In this document: piece by piece, positions 17,781-27,435 of the stretch
Position numbering within the stretch: position 1 is the first letter of the stretch
Layout of the letters: every line of letters begins with the position of its first letter
Notes under the pieces: generated by a model
What the model was told of the DNA's origin: nothing
Databases searched by the model: none
What the model saw: only the letters and a program-made list of their open reading frames with translations
NCBI RefSeq assembly: GCF_019890935.1
Contig: NZ_CP082334.1
Location: 1 to 64,000, forward strand
Source: Exiguobacterium acetylicum
Lineage (GTDB): Bacteria > Bacillota > Bacilli > Exiguobacteriales > Exiguobacteriaceae
Direction: 5' to 3'
DNA length: 64,000 nucleotides
Translations under genes and position numbers: made by a program

Positions 17781-17966
17781 AAAAAAACACCCCATAAAAG
17801 TTGGATTTTCATGTCCAATTTTTATGGAGTAGTTCACACGATGGAGGGAATTTCGCTTGTTTTTTCATCTCGTTTCTGTTTCAAAGCTTCGTATGAGGCG
17901 ACAATCTTCTCTAAATCATTCTTACTAACCATGGTTGTTACATTTCAATCGACGCCGTTCGATAAA

Positions 17967-19253
17967 TCATCCTTCAATCGGTCCAGTGCTTCTATCGGTC
18001 TTATACTTCTCGACTAGTGTTTCTTCAGCATGTATTTCGGACAACGATCGATCAAATATTGTTTGTATATTGAAGTTACAAACCATAGTAAATCTCGTAT
18101 AATGACTCGGTTTACCTACTTCAGGAGTCTTAATTAGGTCAACAATTTCTGAACAAGTGATTTCAAATTCTTTTACTCGAGTTGCTTCTTTGAAATCATT
18201 CATTTGCTCAAGTACTGCGTCTATATATTGGAAACGAACACGTAAGCGAGGATTAGGTGTTTTCTAACCTTTGATTTCTTCCGTTACGTCACCACTTAGT
18301 TGCGTGTATTCAGCCGGATCCAGGACTCGTTCTATAAAAAATTGTTGCGTAAGGACTCGATAATGCCAAGGTAAATCAAATGTAGACAGTTCTCCATTTT
18401 TTAGAGTTCCCATTCTAATAGGAAGTTCAGAAGTAATGTTACTTATCCGATACCCACCAGTTATTTTCACCTTTTTTTCTCTTTCTTCTTTTGTTAGCCC
18501 TTCTCTTTTTATCTTTTGTTCTGAATTCAACTTTCCTTGCGTAACTTGAAAACGAAGAAATTTATCACATTTGTAATTTAAATACATCAACTCTAATCGC
18601 ATCCCGTAAACTGGGTATTCTTCGCGTTTAAACGAGGGGGAATAAAGATTGAGAGATGGTATTTTAATTTTGTCCGTATGAAATTGGAAACCATCATACT
18701 CATGAGCATTGATCATATACCAGCTCATGTCAATCGTTGTCGCAACACCTGCTCCATCGTTGGAAAGAAAAAGTGTACTGTAATCCCATTTTGATGCCGT
18801 ATCTTCTATATCCTTTGCTCGTTGAATAATAAACGGCACGATTAACGGAATGAGCATCTGTTGTTTTTGCATGTTTAGTTGCGGTCCTCTCTCACTGGGA
18901 TACCGCTCTCTCGCAAAAGCTTGATCCTTAAGAGCAAGGTTTAGCGAATCGCGTGCGACTTCAGCAGACAACTTTGAATCTGCCCTCGCTTGCCGGGCGA
19001 TCTCCGTAGACTCCTCGTCGCATCCGCTGATCGACTGGAGTCTTTCTGAGTGATTCAGCAACATCGAGCGAGTGCATGCTTAGATATAATGAGATTGTTG
19101 CCAAGATAGCACCAATTCCACCTTAAATGATTTCAAACTTACTTGGATATTGAATGAACAATATGATCGCTGATATCATGATCATTAATAAAGTTGCAAT
19201 TAACACTGCGGTTCTGGTACGTTTTCCGACCAAGTATAACAACTCTAATTTTT
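17967..19253 (-). pseudogene. Interrupted membrane-anchored protein of unknown function
   Basis: Upstream (about 19110-19253) the minus strand encodes a basic start and a hydrophobic segment (RTRTAVLIATLLMIMISAII), a stop, then a second hydrophobic segment (GGIGAILATISLYLSMHS). The main frame (19064-18267) gives about 265 residues including QQMLIPLIVPFIIQRAKDIE, NDGAGVATTIDMSWYMINAH and FDLPWHYRVLTQQF. After an in-frame TAG at 18264-18266 the same frame continues (RLRVRFQYIDAVLEQM, SHYTRFTMVCNFNIQTIF) to 17967. It was probably one protein of about 400 residues with two N-terminal membrane helices and a cytoplasmic or surface domain, now broken in at least two places. No family recognised. Confidence 0.55.
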
Positions 19254-19781
19254 TCTAATAAAACCAAATTATTTAAAAATAACATAAAAAAAGAAAATCC
19301 TCGAGCACCAAATAAATTACATACTCATAAATAAGATTGTTTTTTGCTGTTGAGATGGAGATTGCTATTAATAATATCAAATCATATAGCGATTAAGGCG
19401 TCAGTCCAATTAATATTACAAGATTAACTGTAGAAAGAAACGCGAAAAATTTGTTCAGGAGATTAATTATTAGTATAGAAGTCAAATAATAATAATAGAG
19501 TAGGGTGATAGAGAGAGTAAATTGAGAAATTTGATGTAAGTGTAATCCTCTATTCTATTCAACATTCCTCTTTCACAATTGTTTGAAAGTAAGTTGTATT
19601 AAATGTAGTGTAATTTTTTTCTAGGATAAAAACACCTTCAACGTCAGTACATTTTAAAAGTGTACCACTTTGAAGATGCTATTTATTGTCTTATAAATTT
19701 AGATTAGCCCAGTAGACCGGGTCAATTCAATCCATATTGATAGTATTTAAAATTAAATATCAATATTATAAATCATTTAAA
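19254..19781. other. A+T-rich intergenic stretch
   Basis: No gene. The only clear structure is the terminator at 19633-19678 belonging to the helicase pair. Confidence 0.4.
19633..19678 (-). terminator. Terminator of the helicase module
   Basis: On the minus strand CATCTTCAA pairs with TTGAAGGTG, with an inner GTACA/TGTAC pair, and is followed by T5. It lies about 100 nt after the second gene of the module. Confidence 0.65.
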
Positions 19782-20489
19782 TTAGAAATGAATATCTTTT
19801 TTTTCCATCATCGTAAAAAAATGCGATGTTAATACGTGATTGTTGTCATGTATTTTTAAATAAAAATCACGAATTTCAGGATCTTTAATTTTTTCTTTCC
19901 ATTGTATCCAATAACAATGACGAATTACAAATGCAACAAACGTTTGTGGAGTCATAATAAAGGACATTGGAATTCTAACGTCATTTTCTTGGCCAATATG
20001 AAGATGAGATGTAGGATGGACGAGTTCTTGACCCTGCTCAATTGAAAAATCATATCTAATACTAGTTACATGATTTTTTAATTGTGCTTCGCTTACAAAC
20101 TGTTGATACTCTTCAAAAAATTCATTTCCCACTTCTTCCAAAGTAAATCCCATATTTTCTAAAAACACTTCATATTTTTCGACCATCGATGGAGTTTCAT
20201 AGTAAGCATATCTCAACTCTTCAATTCGACTATCTTTACTTAAAGTATATCCAAATTGAAAAAAAGAAAAATCTTTTAATAAAAGTGTATAATCTTGATT
20301 ATCACGAGCAATTTTATAAGTATTATAATAATCTTTTTTTAATGAAGCATGTTTAAAATCTTGACTAAAATCACTGTTTAATAGATTTTTTGACTTTTGT
20401 AAATTTTCTTCATATTCAATATCCATTAATTGTAATGTTTTTTTAGCAAATAAGAATTCTGTTTTTAATTTTCCTAGTGAAATACTCAT
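19782..20489 (-). CDS. DUF2290-like partner of the SF1 helicase
   Basis: 235 residues, soluble. The C-terminal half contains IRYDFSIEQGQELVHPTSHL followed by HIGQ, RIPMSFIMTPQTFVAFVIRH and CYW. The pattern HPxSHLHxG is what I recall of the DUF2290 family; I could not check it. The ATG overlaps the helicase stop by 4 bp (ATGA), so the two are translated together and probably act as a complex. The first half is charged and helical. No catalytic motif is obvious, but the conserved histidines could bind a metal or nucleic acid. Codon use is A+T-rich, like the helicase and unlike the transfer region. Confidence 0.6.
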   Translation of the reverse strand: MSISLGKLKTEFLFAKKTLQLMDIEYEENLQKSKNLLNSDFSQDFKHASLKKDYYNTYKIARDNQDYTLLLKDFSFFQFGYTLSKDSRIEELRYAYYETPSMVEKYEVFLENMGFTLEEVGNEFFEEYQQFVSEAQLKNHVTSIRYDFSIEQGQELVHPTSHLHIGQENDVRIPMSFIMTPQTFVAFVIRHCYWIQWKEKIKDPEIRDFYLKIHDNNHVLTSHFFTMMEKKDIHF

Positions 20490-22636
20490 TTCTTATTGTC
20501 ATCCTGTAACATTTTAATTGCTTCTTCTGTATTCATACCTAATTCACTTAATGTTCTTAGCATAGCTTCTCGTTTTCGATTCATTTCTTCATTTTCCTTT
20601 GCCAGTTCCCTTCTTAAAGTTTTAATTTCTTCAATACCAGGATAAATAAAGTTCATGCTTGGGAAATTACTTTTTGCTGTTGATATTTCTTCTACAATAT
20701 AAGAAAACTCTGTTCCAGTACCTGAGACACTTAGCCATGCTTTTGCTCTTGTCATAGAAGTAAATAACTTATTTCGTGAAACAATATTTAAACGACCATT
20801 TTTTAAACTATCAGCTCCAATTATATATACTGATGCTGCTTCGTTTCCTTTAGCTCTATATACAGTTGTTAAGGTTACTTTGTTTTTTATATGAAAAACA
20901 TCTCCACTATATGAACTTAATACATTGTTCACAAAGATATTATGAGAAGAAAGCGTATCCTCAATCGAATCAAAATAATCGCGTATGTTTCGATCATCTA
21001 AGCAGATAACCATTATGTCTTCTGGTAAAAGTTTTTGCTGGATGTCATTTAATATTCCATTACAAACCCATTCAACTTCACTTGAAAAATTATTGGCAAC
21101 ATGAACTCTTACTATCTCATCCTTATCATATTCTTCTGAAATTATTGATGGACTATTTTCCAAAGGTCTTTTGATTTCAGTTTCTTCACCTGAAATGCAA
21201 TTACCTTTAATCACTTCATACCCCAAATCTTCCCAATGATCTTTATTTTCTAATCGTTGAATGGGCTTATCATTGTAGATTCCAAAACCTAAAGCATGGG
21301 CTGTGACAAGAATTTCTGCTGGATTTCTATAACTTTTATGCAAAACAATATCATTATTCTGATGAGGATGATGTTGTTGTAAATCTGGTAGTGAAAACCC
21401 CTCGTCTCCGTATGGGTTGGCAAATAAATCTAGAGTTTCTTGCAATTCAATATCTAAAATATTTTGTAATTCATCATATGCCCAAATTAAACAATCATTT
21501 TTCACTAATTTTCTACATAACCAATAGAAAGTTTTAGGGAAGTCTTGTCCTTCATCCATCATCACATAATCATAGATTCTGTGTAGATTTCCTTCTGTTT
21601 TTAAGAGTAAATCATCACAGATAAACTCAAATGCATTTTCTGACTTACCTTGTAAATAAGATTGTTTTTTTGCTTCAGCAAGTGTTAATGGCTTTACGTT
21701 GTTTTGAATACAAGAATTATAGTAAACGCCAGGTAAACTTTTTCCTCCCCAAGCATGTAAAATATGAATATTATCCCAATTAGGATCAGTATCATCATAC
21801 ATTCTATAAAATCGTGTGATTAGCTGTTTAACTTGATCGTATAAACTTTTTGTATAAAAAGTATAAAGTATTTTAGCATTAGGATTTTTAATGTGTAGTA
21901 GCGCAACTTTCATAGCTAAAATTATAGTTTTACCAGAACCAGCCATTCCGCGAATACGTTGAGGACCATCCGTAATAGTTAAAGCAGCCAACCTTTGTTG
22001 CTGGTCAAAAGTAGCAATTTGAGAATCCAATTTGCTTAAAATAGCTCCCTTTAAATTCTCTGAAGGATTTACATCACGTTTAGTTGGTCTTGGCATATTT
22101 CTCGTACCATCAATAATTGAATAAATATCTTTCAATTTATCTTCAGATATTTCATCAGTTTTTAATGAATTAAGCAATGCTGTTAATTCTCCTAATTCTT
22201 TTACACTTTTATGATCATAATCTTCAATGTTTGGTAAATCACCAGTATAGTTAGGTGTATAAATGACACTTTCAATTTGAACATTTAAATCTCGACGTGA
22301 CCTTTTTTTGCGTAAATTTGGAATTTTGATCAGCCTTGCAAGAATAAAACCAAATAATTCATCTAAGTCTTCATATAATCCAAAAATCTTTTCTTCATCA
22401 AAGGTCCTGTTTGATTGGTTATCTTTTGAAAATATAATTATACCGTGTAAAGGACTTACTAACATAAATCCGGGGAATCTTAAATTTTCATCAAATTCTT
22501 TGAGGAGAGGATACCTATAATAAAGCTTGGAATTTTGGAGAGATAATTCTTCTTGATGATTTTTTAAGTAATCGACAAATTTAACGGCTTCAATATCTGC
22601 TTCAAAGTCAGAATGCGGAATTATTATTTCAATCAA
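20486..22636 (-). CDS. SF1 (UvrD-like) helicase with N-terminal NERD-like region, candidate defence protein
   Basis: 716 residues with AAGGAGGAAATAAG before the ATG. Walker A is GMAGSGKT (about residue 229) and Walker B MMDEGQD (about 362). A UvrD-type motif V/VI region follows: LTTVYRAKGNEAASVYI and FTSMTRAKAWLSVSGTG. These define a superfamily 1A ATPase acting on DNA or RNA. The first 100 residues contain FPGFMLVSPLHGIIIFSKD, which resembles the core strand of NERD-type nuclease domains found before such helicases, but catalytic residues are not certain. The last 50 residues are a charged coil. UvrD-like helicases with a small partner recur in defence islands (Gabija is the known analogue of that design). 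That role is inferred only. Confidence 0.8.
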   Translation of the reverse strand: MIEIIIPHSDFEADIEAVKFVDYLKNHQEELSLQNSKLYYRYPLLKEFDENLRFPGFMLVSPLHGIIIFSKDNQSNRTFDEEKIFGLYEDLDELFGFILARLIKIPNLRKKRSRRDLNVQIESVIYTPNYTGDLPNIEDYDHKSVKELGELTALLNSLKTDEISEDKLKDIYSIIDGTRNMPRPTKRDVNPSENLKGAILSKLDSQIATFDQQQRLAALTITDGPQRIRGMAGSGKTIILAMKVALLHIKNPNAKILYTFYTKSLYDQVKQLITRFYRMYDDTDPNWDNIHILHAWGGKSLPGVYYNSCIQNNVKPLTLAEAKKQSYLQGKSENAFEFICDDLLLKTEGNLHRIYDYVMMDEGQDFPKTFYWLCRKLVKNDCLIWAYDELQNILDIELQETLDLFANPYGDEGFSLPDLQQHHPHQNNDIVLHKSYRNPAEILVTAHALGFGIYNDKPIQRLENKDHWEDLGYEVIKGNCISGEETEIKRPLENSPSIISEEYDKDEIVRVHVANNFSSEVEWVCNGILNDIQQKLLPEDIMVICLDDRNIRDYFDSIEDTLSSHNIFVNNVLSSYSGDVFHIKNKVTLTTVYRAKGNEAASVYIIGADSLKNGRLNIVSRNKLFTSMTRAKAWLSVSGTGTEFSYIVEEISTAKSNFPSMNFIYPGIEEIKTLRRELAKENEEMNRKREAMLRTLSELGMNTEEAIKMLQDDNKK

Positions 22637-22871
22637 CTTATTTCCTCCTTGAAAATATAATTTTGTAACAAATTAAAATACCATAGGATGTTCTCTCTTT
22701 GTCAATATTGAATCTCATGAGTAAAAAATAATTCAATTTTTTATCAATTTCTTAATTAAATTAAATCTTACTACTTATATCTTTTTCTATTATAACATTT
22801 TTAATTAAGCCAAAAATATTTATTGTAAATCACATCTTTTATAAGTCTTGTTAAAGGAAAGGAGCATGTAT

Positions 22872-23346
22872 ATGTACCAATTCGGAGAGTGGTTACGACG
22901 TGAACGCCTAGAACATGGTTGGAGTCAAGTGGAGTTAGCAGAAAAGGATTTCGCAGGCAACCATCAGTGCTTACGAGAGAAATCGTTCACTTCCTTCCAT
23001 CCTTGATATCCAGATTCTTGCGACAGCCTGTGAGCAGTCGCTTGGATCCGTACCTTAGGATGAATTCGACTTGAGGATGGAAAAGAAAAAAACTAGTCGA
23101 ACCTGAAGCACGAACGTTTCGATTTGGCCGAACTCTCGCTTGCGGACTCTGTTCGTACATTCGACGGCAAGACATACAAGCTACATGGTCGTATTGCTAT
23201 CGAATAAGAGAGCAAGGAGACATAAGAAATATCACAGCTCAATTACCGGATCCGTACAGTCGTCGGTGAGAATCAAATCATTACCAAACGAAAGCATCCG
23301 GATGACGAGTTAATCCACGTCTCGTCTCACAGATTGATTCACTAAT
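22872..23346 (+). pseudogene. XRE regulator pseudogene (duplicate of 30258-30746)
   Basis: Starts MYQFGEWLRRERLEHGWSQ with the same GGAAAGGAGC ribosome site as the intact copy. A deletion within the HTH (AAAAGGATTTCGCAGGCAAC in place of the intact copy's sequence with GGAGAGATTTC) shifts the frame. TAG and TAA codons follow (for example CCTTAGGATG near 23054, CGAATAAGAG near 23203). It cannot give a full repressor. The parent copy is intact 7.4 kb downstream. Confidence 0.85.
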
Positions 23347-23421
23347 AACGACGAACGAATATGTATCTACTTACGAAGTAAAATGAATAATCATTGAGAA
23401 AATGATGATCGTAGTAGCATA

Positions 23422-23660
23422 TCGCTAAGGGCAGTCAATCCAATCACATACCGGCGTGTCCCTCATGTGTGACCGGATGAGCGGTATATACGCAGAAATG
23501 GTTCGGCGAGAGTCGCCTAAATTTAGACCACAGGTCACATATTCGTTGAGGGTCAGCGAAAAACCCTAGACAGGTGTCCGATACTCTGGACATTAGAGTT
23601 CATAGGGGAACGTGCTCTAAACCCACCGCCTTGCTTCACTTCGACTGTCCTTAAGGATGT
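23422..23660 (+). ncRNA. Structured RNA, duplicate copy 1
   Basis: Same architecture as 30823-31056. The closing helix AAGGGCAGTC (23427-23436) pairs with GACTGTCCTT (23643-23652), now with one G-U. The first hairpin has CTCAT/ATGAG where the other copy has CTCAC/GTGAG, a paired double change. The loop GTGACC and downstream GGTCAC, the GGCGA/TCGCC hairpin and the AGGGT/ACCCT pseudoknot are kept. Retained pairing while the flanking genes decay suggests either function or a recent duplication. Confidence 0.6.
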
Positions 23661-23694
23661 GCTGCTATCGATCTCAAGGAAGGAGTGTACGTCA

Positions 23695-23829
23695 TGCCGA
23701 CACGTGAACAGAAGCAGAACAAGACCTTTGTCGAGAAGTTGCTCCGGATCCAAGGGAAAGAGTATGAAGAGTGGCTCGATATCCAACATCAACTCGTTAT
23801 CCAAGAGAACCAGGACCTGATTTTATAAG
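23695..23829 (+). pseudogene. Truncated copy of the small transfer-leader ORF
   Basis: MPTREQKQNKTFVEKLLRI and DIQHQLVIQENQDLIL match the intact 62-aa ORF at 31097. A stop codon (TAA, 23827-23829) ends it 18 codons early. The ribosome site AAGGAAGGAGTG is unchanged. Confidence 0.75.
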
Positions 23830-24003
23830 CACTTGATTCAAAAACTGAACTTCACATCGCCTACATCCGCGTCACGGGATTGAGTTTAACGTTACAATTC
23901 TATGAAGAAGTCCAGAATTTTTATTCATTGATTTAAAGATACATCATGAATTATCCGTATCGATAAGAATTAATAATCTCTATATAAGTAAGATGAAGAA
24001 TGA

Positions 24004-25215
24004 TTAGGATGAATTCTTCGTTTTATAGATTCGAGCTTCGTATGGTCGTAATGTATCCGTTTCATTTGATACGTTTTGTAAGACCATGTCTTGAAAGTCT
24101 GGAGATAACGGAAGTACCACATCTTCGTCCGAGTGATTCAAGACGATCATGAACCTATCTTCGTCGAGGTGACGCTCATACGCATGAATGACAGGATGTT
24201 CTGGCAATAAATCTTTGAAGTCCCCATAAACCAGTGCTTCGTTCGTTTTCCGAAGATGGATCAGCTCTTGATAGTAGCGGAACACAGAATTCTCTCGGCG
24301 TAAGTCCATCTCGACGTTCAGCTCGACATAGTTCTTGACCCTCATCCATGGAACGCCGTCCGTGAAGCCAGACTCGGTCGAATCATTCCACTGCATCTTA
24401 CGTGAGTTATCACGACTAAGAGGTTGCAAACTCGACAACACTTCTTGTGGATTTCGACCTTTCGCTACTTCTTCGCTGTAGCGATTCTTCATGGCAATGT
24501 CTTGATAATCATCAATGGAATCGAATACGACACCTGTCATGCCGATTTCTTCCCCTTGGTAGATGTATGGCATTCCGGGGAGCGTGTGTGTGAGTGTCGC
24601 GAGCTGGTTGATGACATCCATTCGGAAACCGTCGATTCTTTTATCGAGCCAGAACCGCATCATGGTATAGATTTTGTTCCGCAAGGCTTCGTTCTCCCAG
24701 TTGAGATCTGGTTGTTCGACGGCGAACGAATGATAATAATACTGTTCGCTCTTCGCTTCGTACTTCCAACATGATGGGGTAAAGTAGGAGCGCCAATTAT
24801 TGGGTGCTTCGCCGTCAATTGGATCGTGCCAGATGTAATAATCTCGTTTCGCGGAAGTGATCGAGGTTTTCGCCTCTAAAAACTAAGGATGTTGATCCGA
24901 CATGTGGTTGACAACAAGGTCTAAGATGACTTTGAGTCTGATTGCATGGGCTTCCTCTAACAATCGTTCGAAATCCGTCATCGTCCCTGCTTTATCCATG
25001 ACGCTATAATTGTCGGCGATGTCATATCCGTTGTCCCTGTCTGGTGATACGTAAAACGGGTTGAGCCATACTAAGTCGGCTCCTAGTTCTTTAATATAAG
25101 GCAACTTCCGACGGACAAACTTCCAGGTCGCCATATCCGTCGCCATTCGTATCCAGGAAAAACTTCGCCAGTATACTTGATACACGACAGCCTCTTTCCA
25201 CCATGTGCGTTTCAT
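24004..25215 (-). pseudogene. malL: GH13 alpha-glucosidase (MalL/oligo-1,6-glucosidase type) with internal deletion
   Basis: The N-terminus (WWKEAVVYQVYWRSF, GADLVWLNPFYVSP, DNGYDIADNY, LKVILDLVVNHMSDQHP) and the nucleophile region (DGFRMDVINQLATL) are typical. The sequence then jumps directly to HTLPGMPYIYQGEEIGMT. About 130 residues carrying the acid/base glutamate and the last aspartate are gone. A TAG at about 24883 also interrupts NHMSDQHP. The full enzyme is about 560 residues and splits alpha-1,6 or alpha-1,4 linked oligosaccharides. It is clearly dead and looks like a fragment of a chromosomal maltose operon. Confidence 0.9.
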
Positions 25216-25272
25216 TCCATTTCCCTCCTCATGAAATAGAGCCTCGAGTGATATCTCTCGAGGCGTCTATTC

Positions 25273-25380
25273 TTAAATCTGTGTTAAGACATTTTCGAGC
25301 GCGAGGTCTTTTGTATCTATGAACAGAAGATCAGCTTCGGTTAACGCATTTCGTTGGTCCTTATCGCAAAATTTACTGTT
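25273..25380 (-). pseudogene. Possible beta-phosphoglucomutase C-terminal fragment
   Basis: The minus strand reads KDQRNALTEADLLFIDTKD then LALENVLTQI and a stop, which resembles the last 35 residues of beta-phosphoglucomutase, an HAD-type enzyme usually found in maltose operons next to alpha-glucosidase. Only the tail is left. Identity rests on this short match and on the neighbouring alpha-glucosidase remnant. From here to 25709 no gene is seen. Confidence 0.4.
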
Positions 25381-25709
25381 GAAAAAATGGTTTCACCCCA
25401 GCGATTTAATGCTTCATCTCAATAGCTAACGCTTCGGCTAGTTTTAAGTAGTCAAGATTACTTATTAAAGCTTTATAAGTTCAAGATATATCAGTAGTGA
25501 AAAGGTAAGATAGTTCTTAATAATTAAAAAAAAATGAATTTTTTATCTCTATTTATGTAAAAAATCAATATTAACTATTGGGTCACCTCCTTTTTTATGT
25601 AATAATATGGTCTGTTGGAACTTTATTGGTAATCATAATAAAAGGAGGTATCTATTTATTAAAATAACTAGCATTTCATGACTCTAGATTAAGTTAGGAT
25701 CGGTGAAAA

Positions 25710-26552
25710 ATGAAAAAGCAAAAATTTATCTATTTACTTACTTTTTTATCAATCTCCGGAATTATATTGTGGTGGACACTTAGTAATGATCATATTCCAA
25801 CATCCAAAAAGATCAGTATCGCAATATTGGATAGTGGCATCAGTTCTTCCGAAAAAAATGTAACGCAATATAATGTGATAGAATCTAAAAAAACTAATGA
25901 TGAATATGGTCATGGAACTGGAGTGTTCCATATTTTAAAGAATAGACTTAAAGAATCTGGTACATGGGATAACTCAACGGTTTATTCAATTAAAGTGATG
26001 GATAACAAAGGAAATGTAACAAAAAAAGATTTTATTGAAGGAATTAATTATGCAATAGAGAACAATGTGAATTTAATAAATATTAGCTTTGGATTTAATC
26101 ATGATGATCCTAAAATTAGAGAATCTATAAATCGAGCGACAATGAAAGGCATTTTAATTATAGGATCTGCGGGTAATAGATTCGGAATGCAATCCGACTA
26201 TCCGGCACGCTACAAAAATGTCATTTCAGTAAACGCCTATGATACAAATGAAGATCGAGTTCCTCGTTATGCTGCAAAAGGAAAAATTGACTTTATAGCG
26301 CCAGGGGATAATGTCGTAACTAAAGATCAACTTGAAAACAAAATCAAAGTTAGTGGAAGTTCTTTTGCAGCACCATATATAACAGCTACATTAGCTAGCT
26401 ACATAGCTCACGATTCAGTTGCTCAGAATGATTTAAGTGTTTTTTTAAATAATTTAGACAAGCATTCAACACTAACGAAAGAAATGGAATCAAAAAAAGA
26501 ATATGTTGGAGCAGGAATGCTTAGTCTATACTCTAAAGGAGAAAACTTATGA
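25710..26552 (+). CDS. Membrane-anchored subtilisin-like serine protease (S8)
   Basis: 280 residues with an N-terminal hydrophobic segment (FIYLLTFLSISGIILWW, about 6-22) that is a signal anchor or signal peptide. The catalytic triad is complete: D41 in AILDSGI, H68 in EYGHGTG, S218 in SGSSFAAPY, with the oxyanion asparagine N156 in GSAGN. It has no propeptide and is shorter than secreted subtilisins (about 380), which suggests a specialised processing protease. It overlaps the following putative toxin gene by 4 bp, so it is probably made together with it. It may trim or activate the toxin at the membrane; that is inference from gene order. Confidence 0.85.
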   Translation: MKKQKFIYLLTFLSISGIILWWTLSNDHIPTSKKISIAILDSGISSSEKNVTQYNVIESKKTNDEYGHGTGVFHILKNRLKESGTWDNSTVYSIKVMDNKGNVTKKDFIEGINYAIENNVNLINISFGFNHDDPKIRESINRATMKGILIIGSAGNRFGMQSDYPARYKNVISVNAYDTNEDRVPRYAAKGKIDFIAPGDNVVTKDQLENKIKVSGSSFAAPYITATLASYIAHDSVAQNDLSVFLNNLDKHSTLTKEMESKKEYVGAGMLSLYSKGENL

Positions 26553-27418
26553 AAAAAATTATCATCTTACTACTATTCACACTAATGATTGGACAGTTTT
26601 CAAGTCCATATACTTACGCAGAACAAAATTTAGACTCAAATGTTATAACTCAACAAGCGATTGAAGAAAAATTCACTGCATTATTGAGTGATGAAAATAT
26701 TAAAGTTAAAGATATAAATTTTGAAGATGGGTTTGATACAGAAGTTGAACTGGAAAATGCTGATGGAGAAGTTGGTTCATTAAAATTGAGTATTGAGCCT
26801 GGTGCAGAGAGTATTCCTATTACGGTTACAGAATTTAATGGTGAAACTGAAAAGTATTCGATTAAAGTTAATGCAACAGAAGGAAATGTAAAAGAAGAAA
26901 CTGATGTACTAGATGAAGATGTCACAGAAGAAGATTATCAATTGATTTATTTAGATGAAAACCAAAATGAAGTATTTGAAAGTGATTCACAAGAAGCAAA
27001 AGCATCTATCTTACCACTAGCAGTTCCATTAGGATTAGTTATTACTCCAGCCGTGATGAATGCTCTATTCCAAGCGGGTGGTATCATTATTGTAAGTGGG
27101 GTAGCTCATGTTATTGAGACTAAAGCAAAGAAAAATAAAAACTACTCTTACTTTCAAGCTCAATTAAGTAATGGAGGTTTATACATTGGAAAAGGGATTT
27201 CTAAGGGAAGTGCAGTGTCTCGTCTAAAGAGTGGAAAAGATATTTGGTCTTCGACGAAATCTAGAGCAAAATCTGTAGCGGCTGGTGCAAATTTGTCTGG
27301 ATCGCCTATTCATGAAGTTGATCAATATAAGGGGAAACCTAAAAAAGGTCGTTATTATCACTGGCATCCATATAAGAGAGCTCCAAAGTGTCATGCCTTT
27401 TATGGAAGTCCGGTCTAA
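26549..27418 (+). CDS. Secreted toxin, SAR2788-family-like
   Basis: 289 residues. Residues 1-24 form a signal peptide ending SSPYTYAEQ. An acidic middle (about 30-165) contains repeated strands. A hydrophobic stretch (ILPLAVPLGLVITPAVMNAL, then GGIIIVSGVAHVI) could insert in membranes. The basic C-terminal domain (about 195-289) holds LYIGKGISKGSAVSRLKSGK and GRYYHWHPYKRAPKCHAFYG. The arrangement matches what I recall of the SAR2788 putative toxin group of Firmicutes: secreted, with a variable C-terminal toxin tip. The H-W-H and C-H residues may bind metal for a nuclease-like activity. The next gene is the likely immunity protein. Confidence 0.6.
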   Translation: MKKIIILLLFTLMIGQFSSPYTYAEQNLDSNVITQQAIEEKFTALLSDENIKVKDINFEDGFDTEVELENADGEVGSLKLSIEPGAESIPITVTEFNGETEKYSIKVNATEGNVKEETDVLDEDVTEEDYQLIYLDENQNEVFESDSQEAKASILPLAVPLGLVITPAVMNALFQAGGIIIVSGVAHVIETKAKKNKNYSYFQAQLSNGGLYIGKGISKGSAVSRLKSGKDIWSSTKSRAKSVAAGANLSGSPIHEVDQYKGKPKKGRYYHWHPYKRAPKCHAFYGSPV

Positions 27419-27435
27419 TATTGGAGGTATGTAAT

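Larger units (their letters stand above)
22853..23884 (+). repeat. Decayed duplicate of the transfer-operon head (copy 1)
   Basis: About 1.03 kb matches 30238-31286 over its whole length in order: XRE gene, structured RNA, small basic ORF. Both copies begin at AAAGGAAAGGAGC and end at GTCACGGGATTGAG. This copy has several stops and frameshifts in its coding parts, while the RNA part keeps its pairing. The two copies are direct repeats 7.4 kb apart. Confidence 0.9.

Noticed and set aside
24004-25215. Functional sugar-utilisation gene
   Set aside because: The alpha-glucosidase has lost about 130 residues with catalytic acid residues and has a stop near 24883, so it cannot be active.
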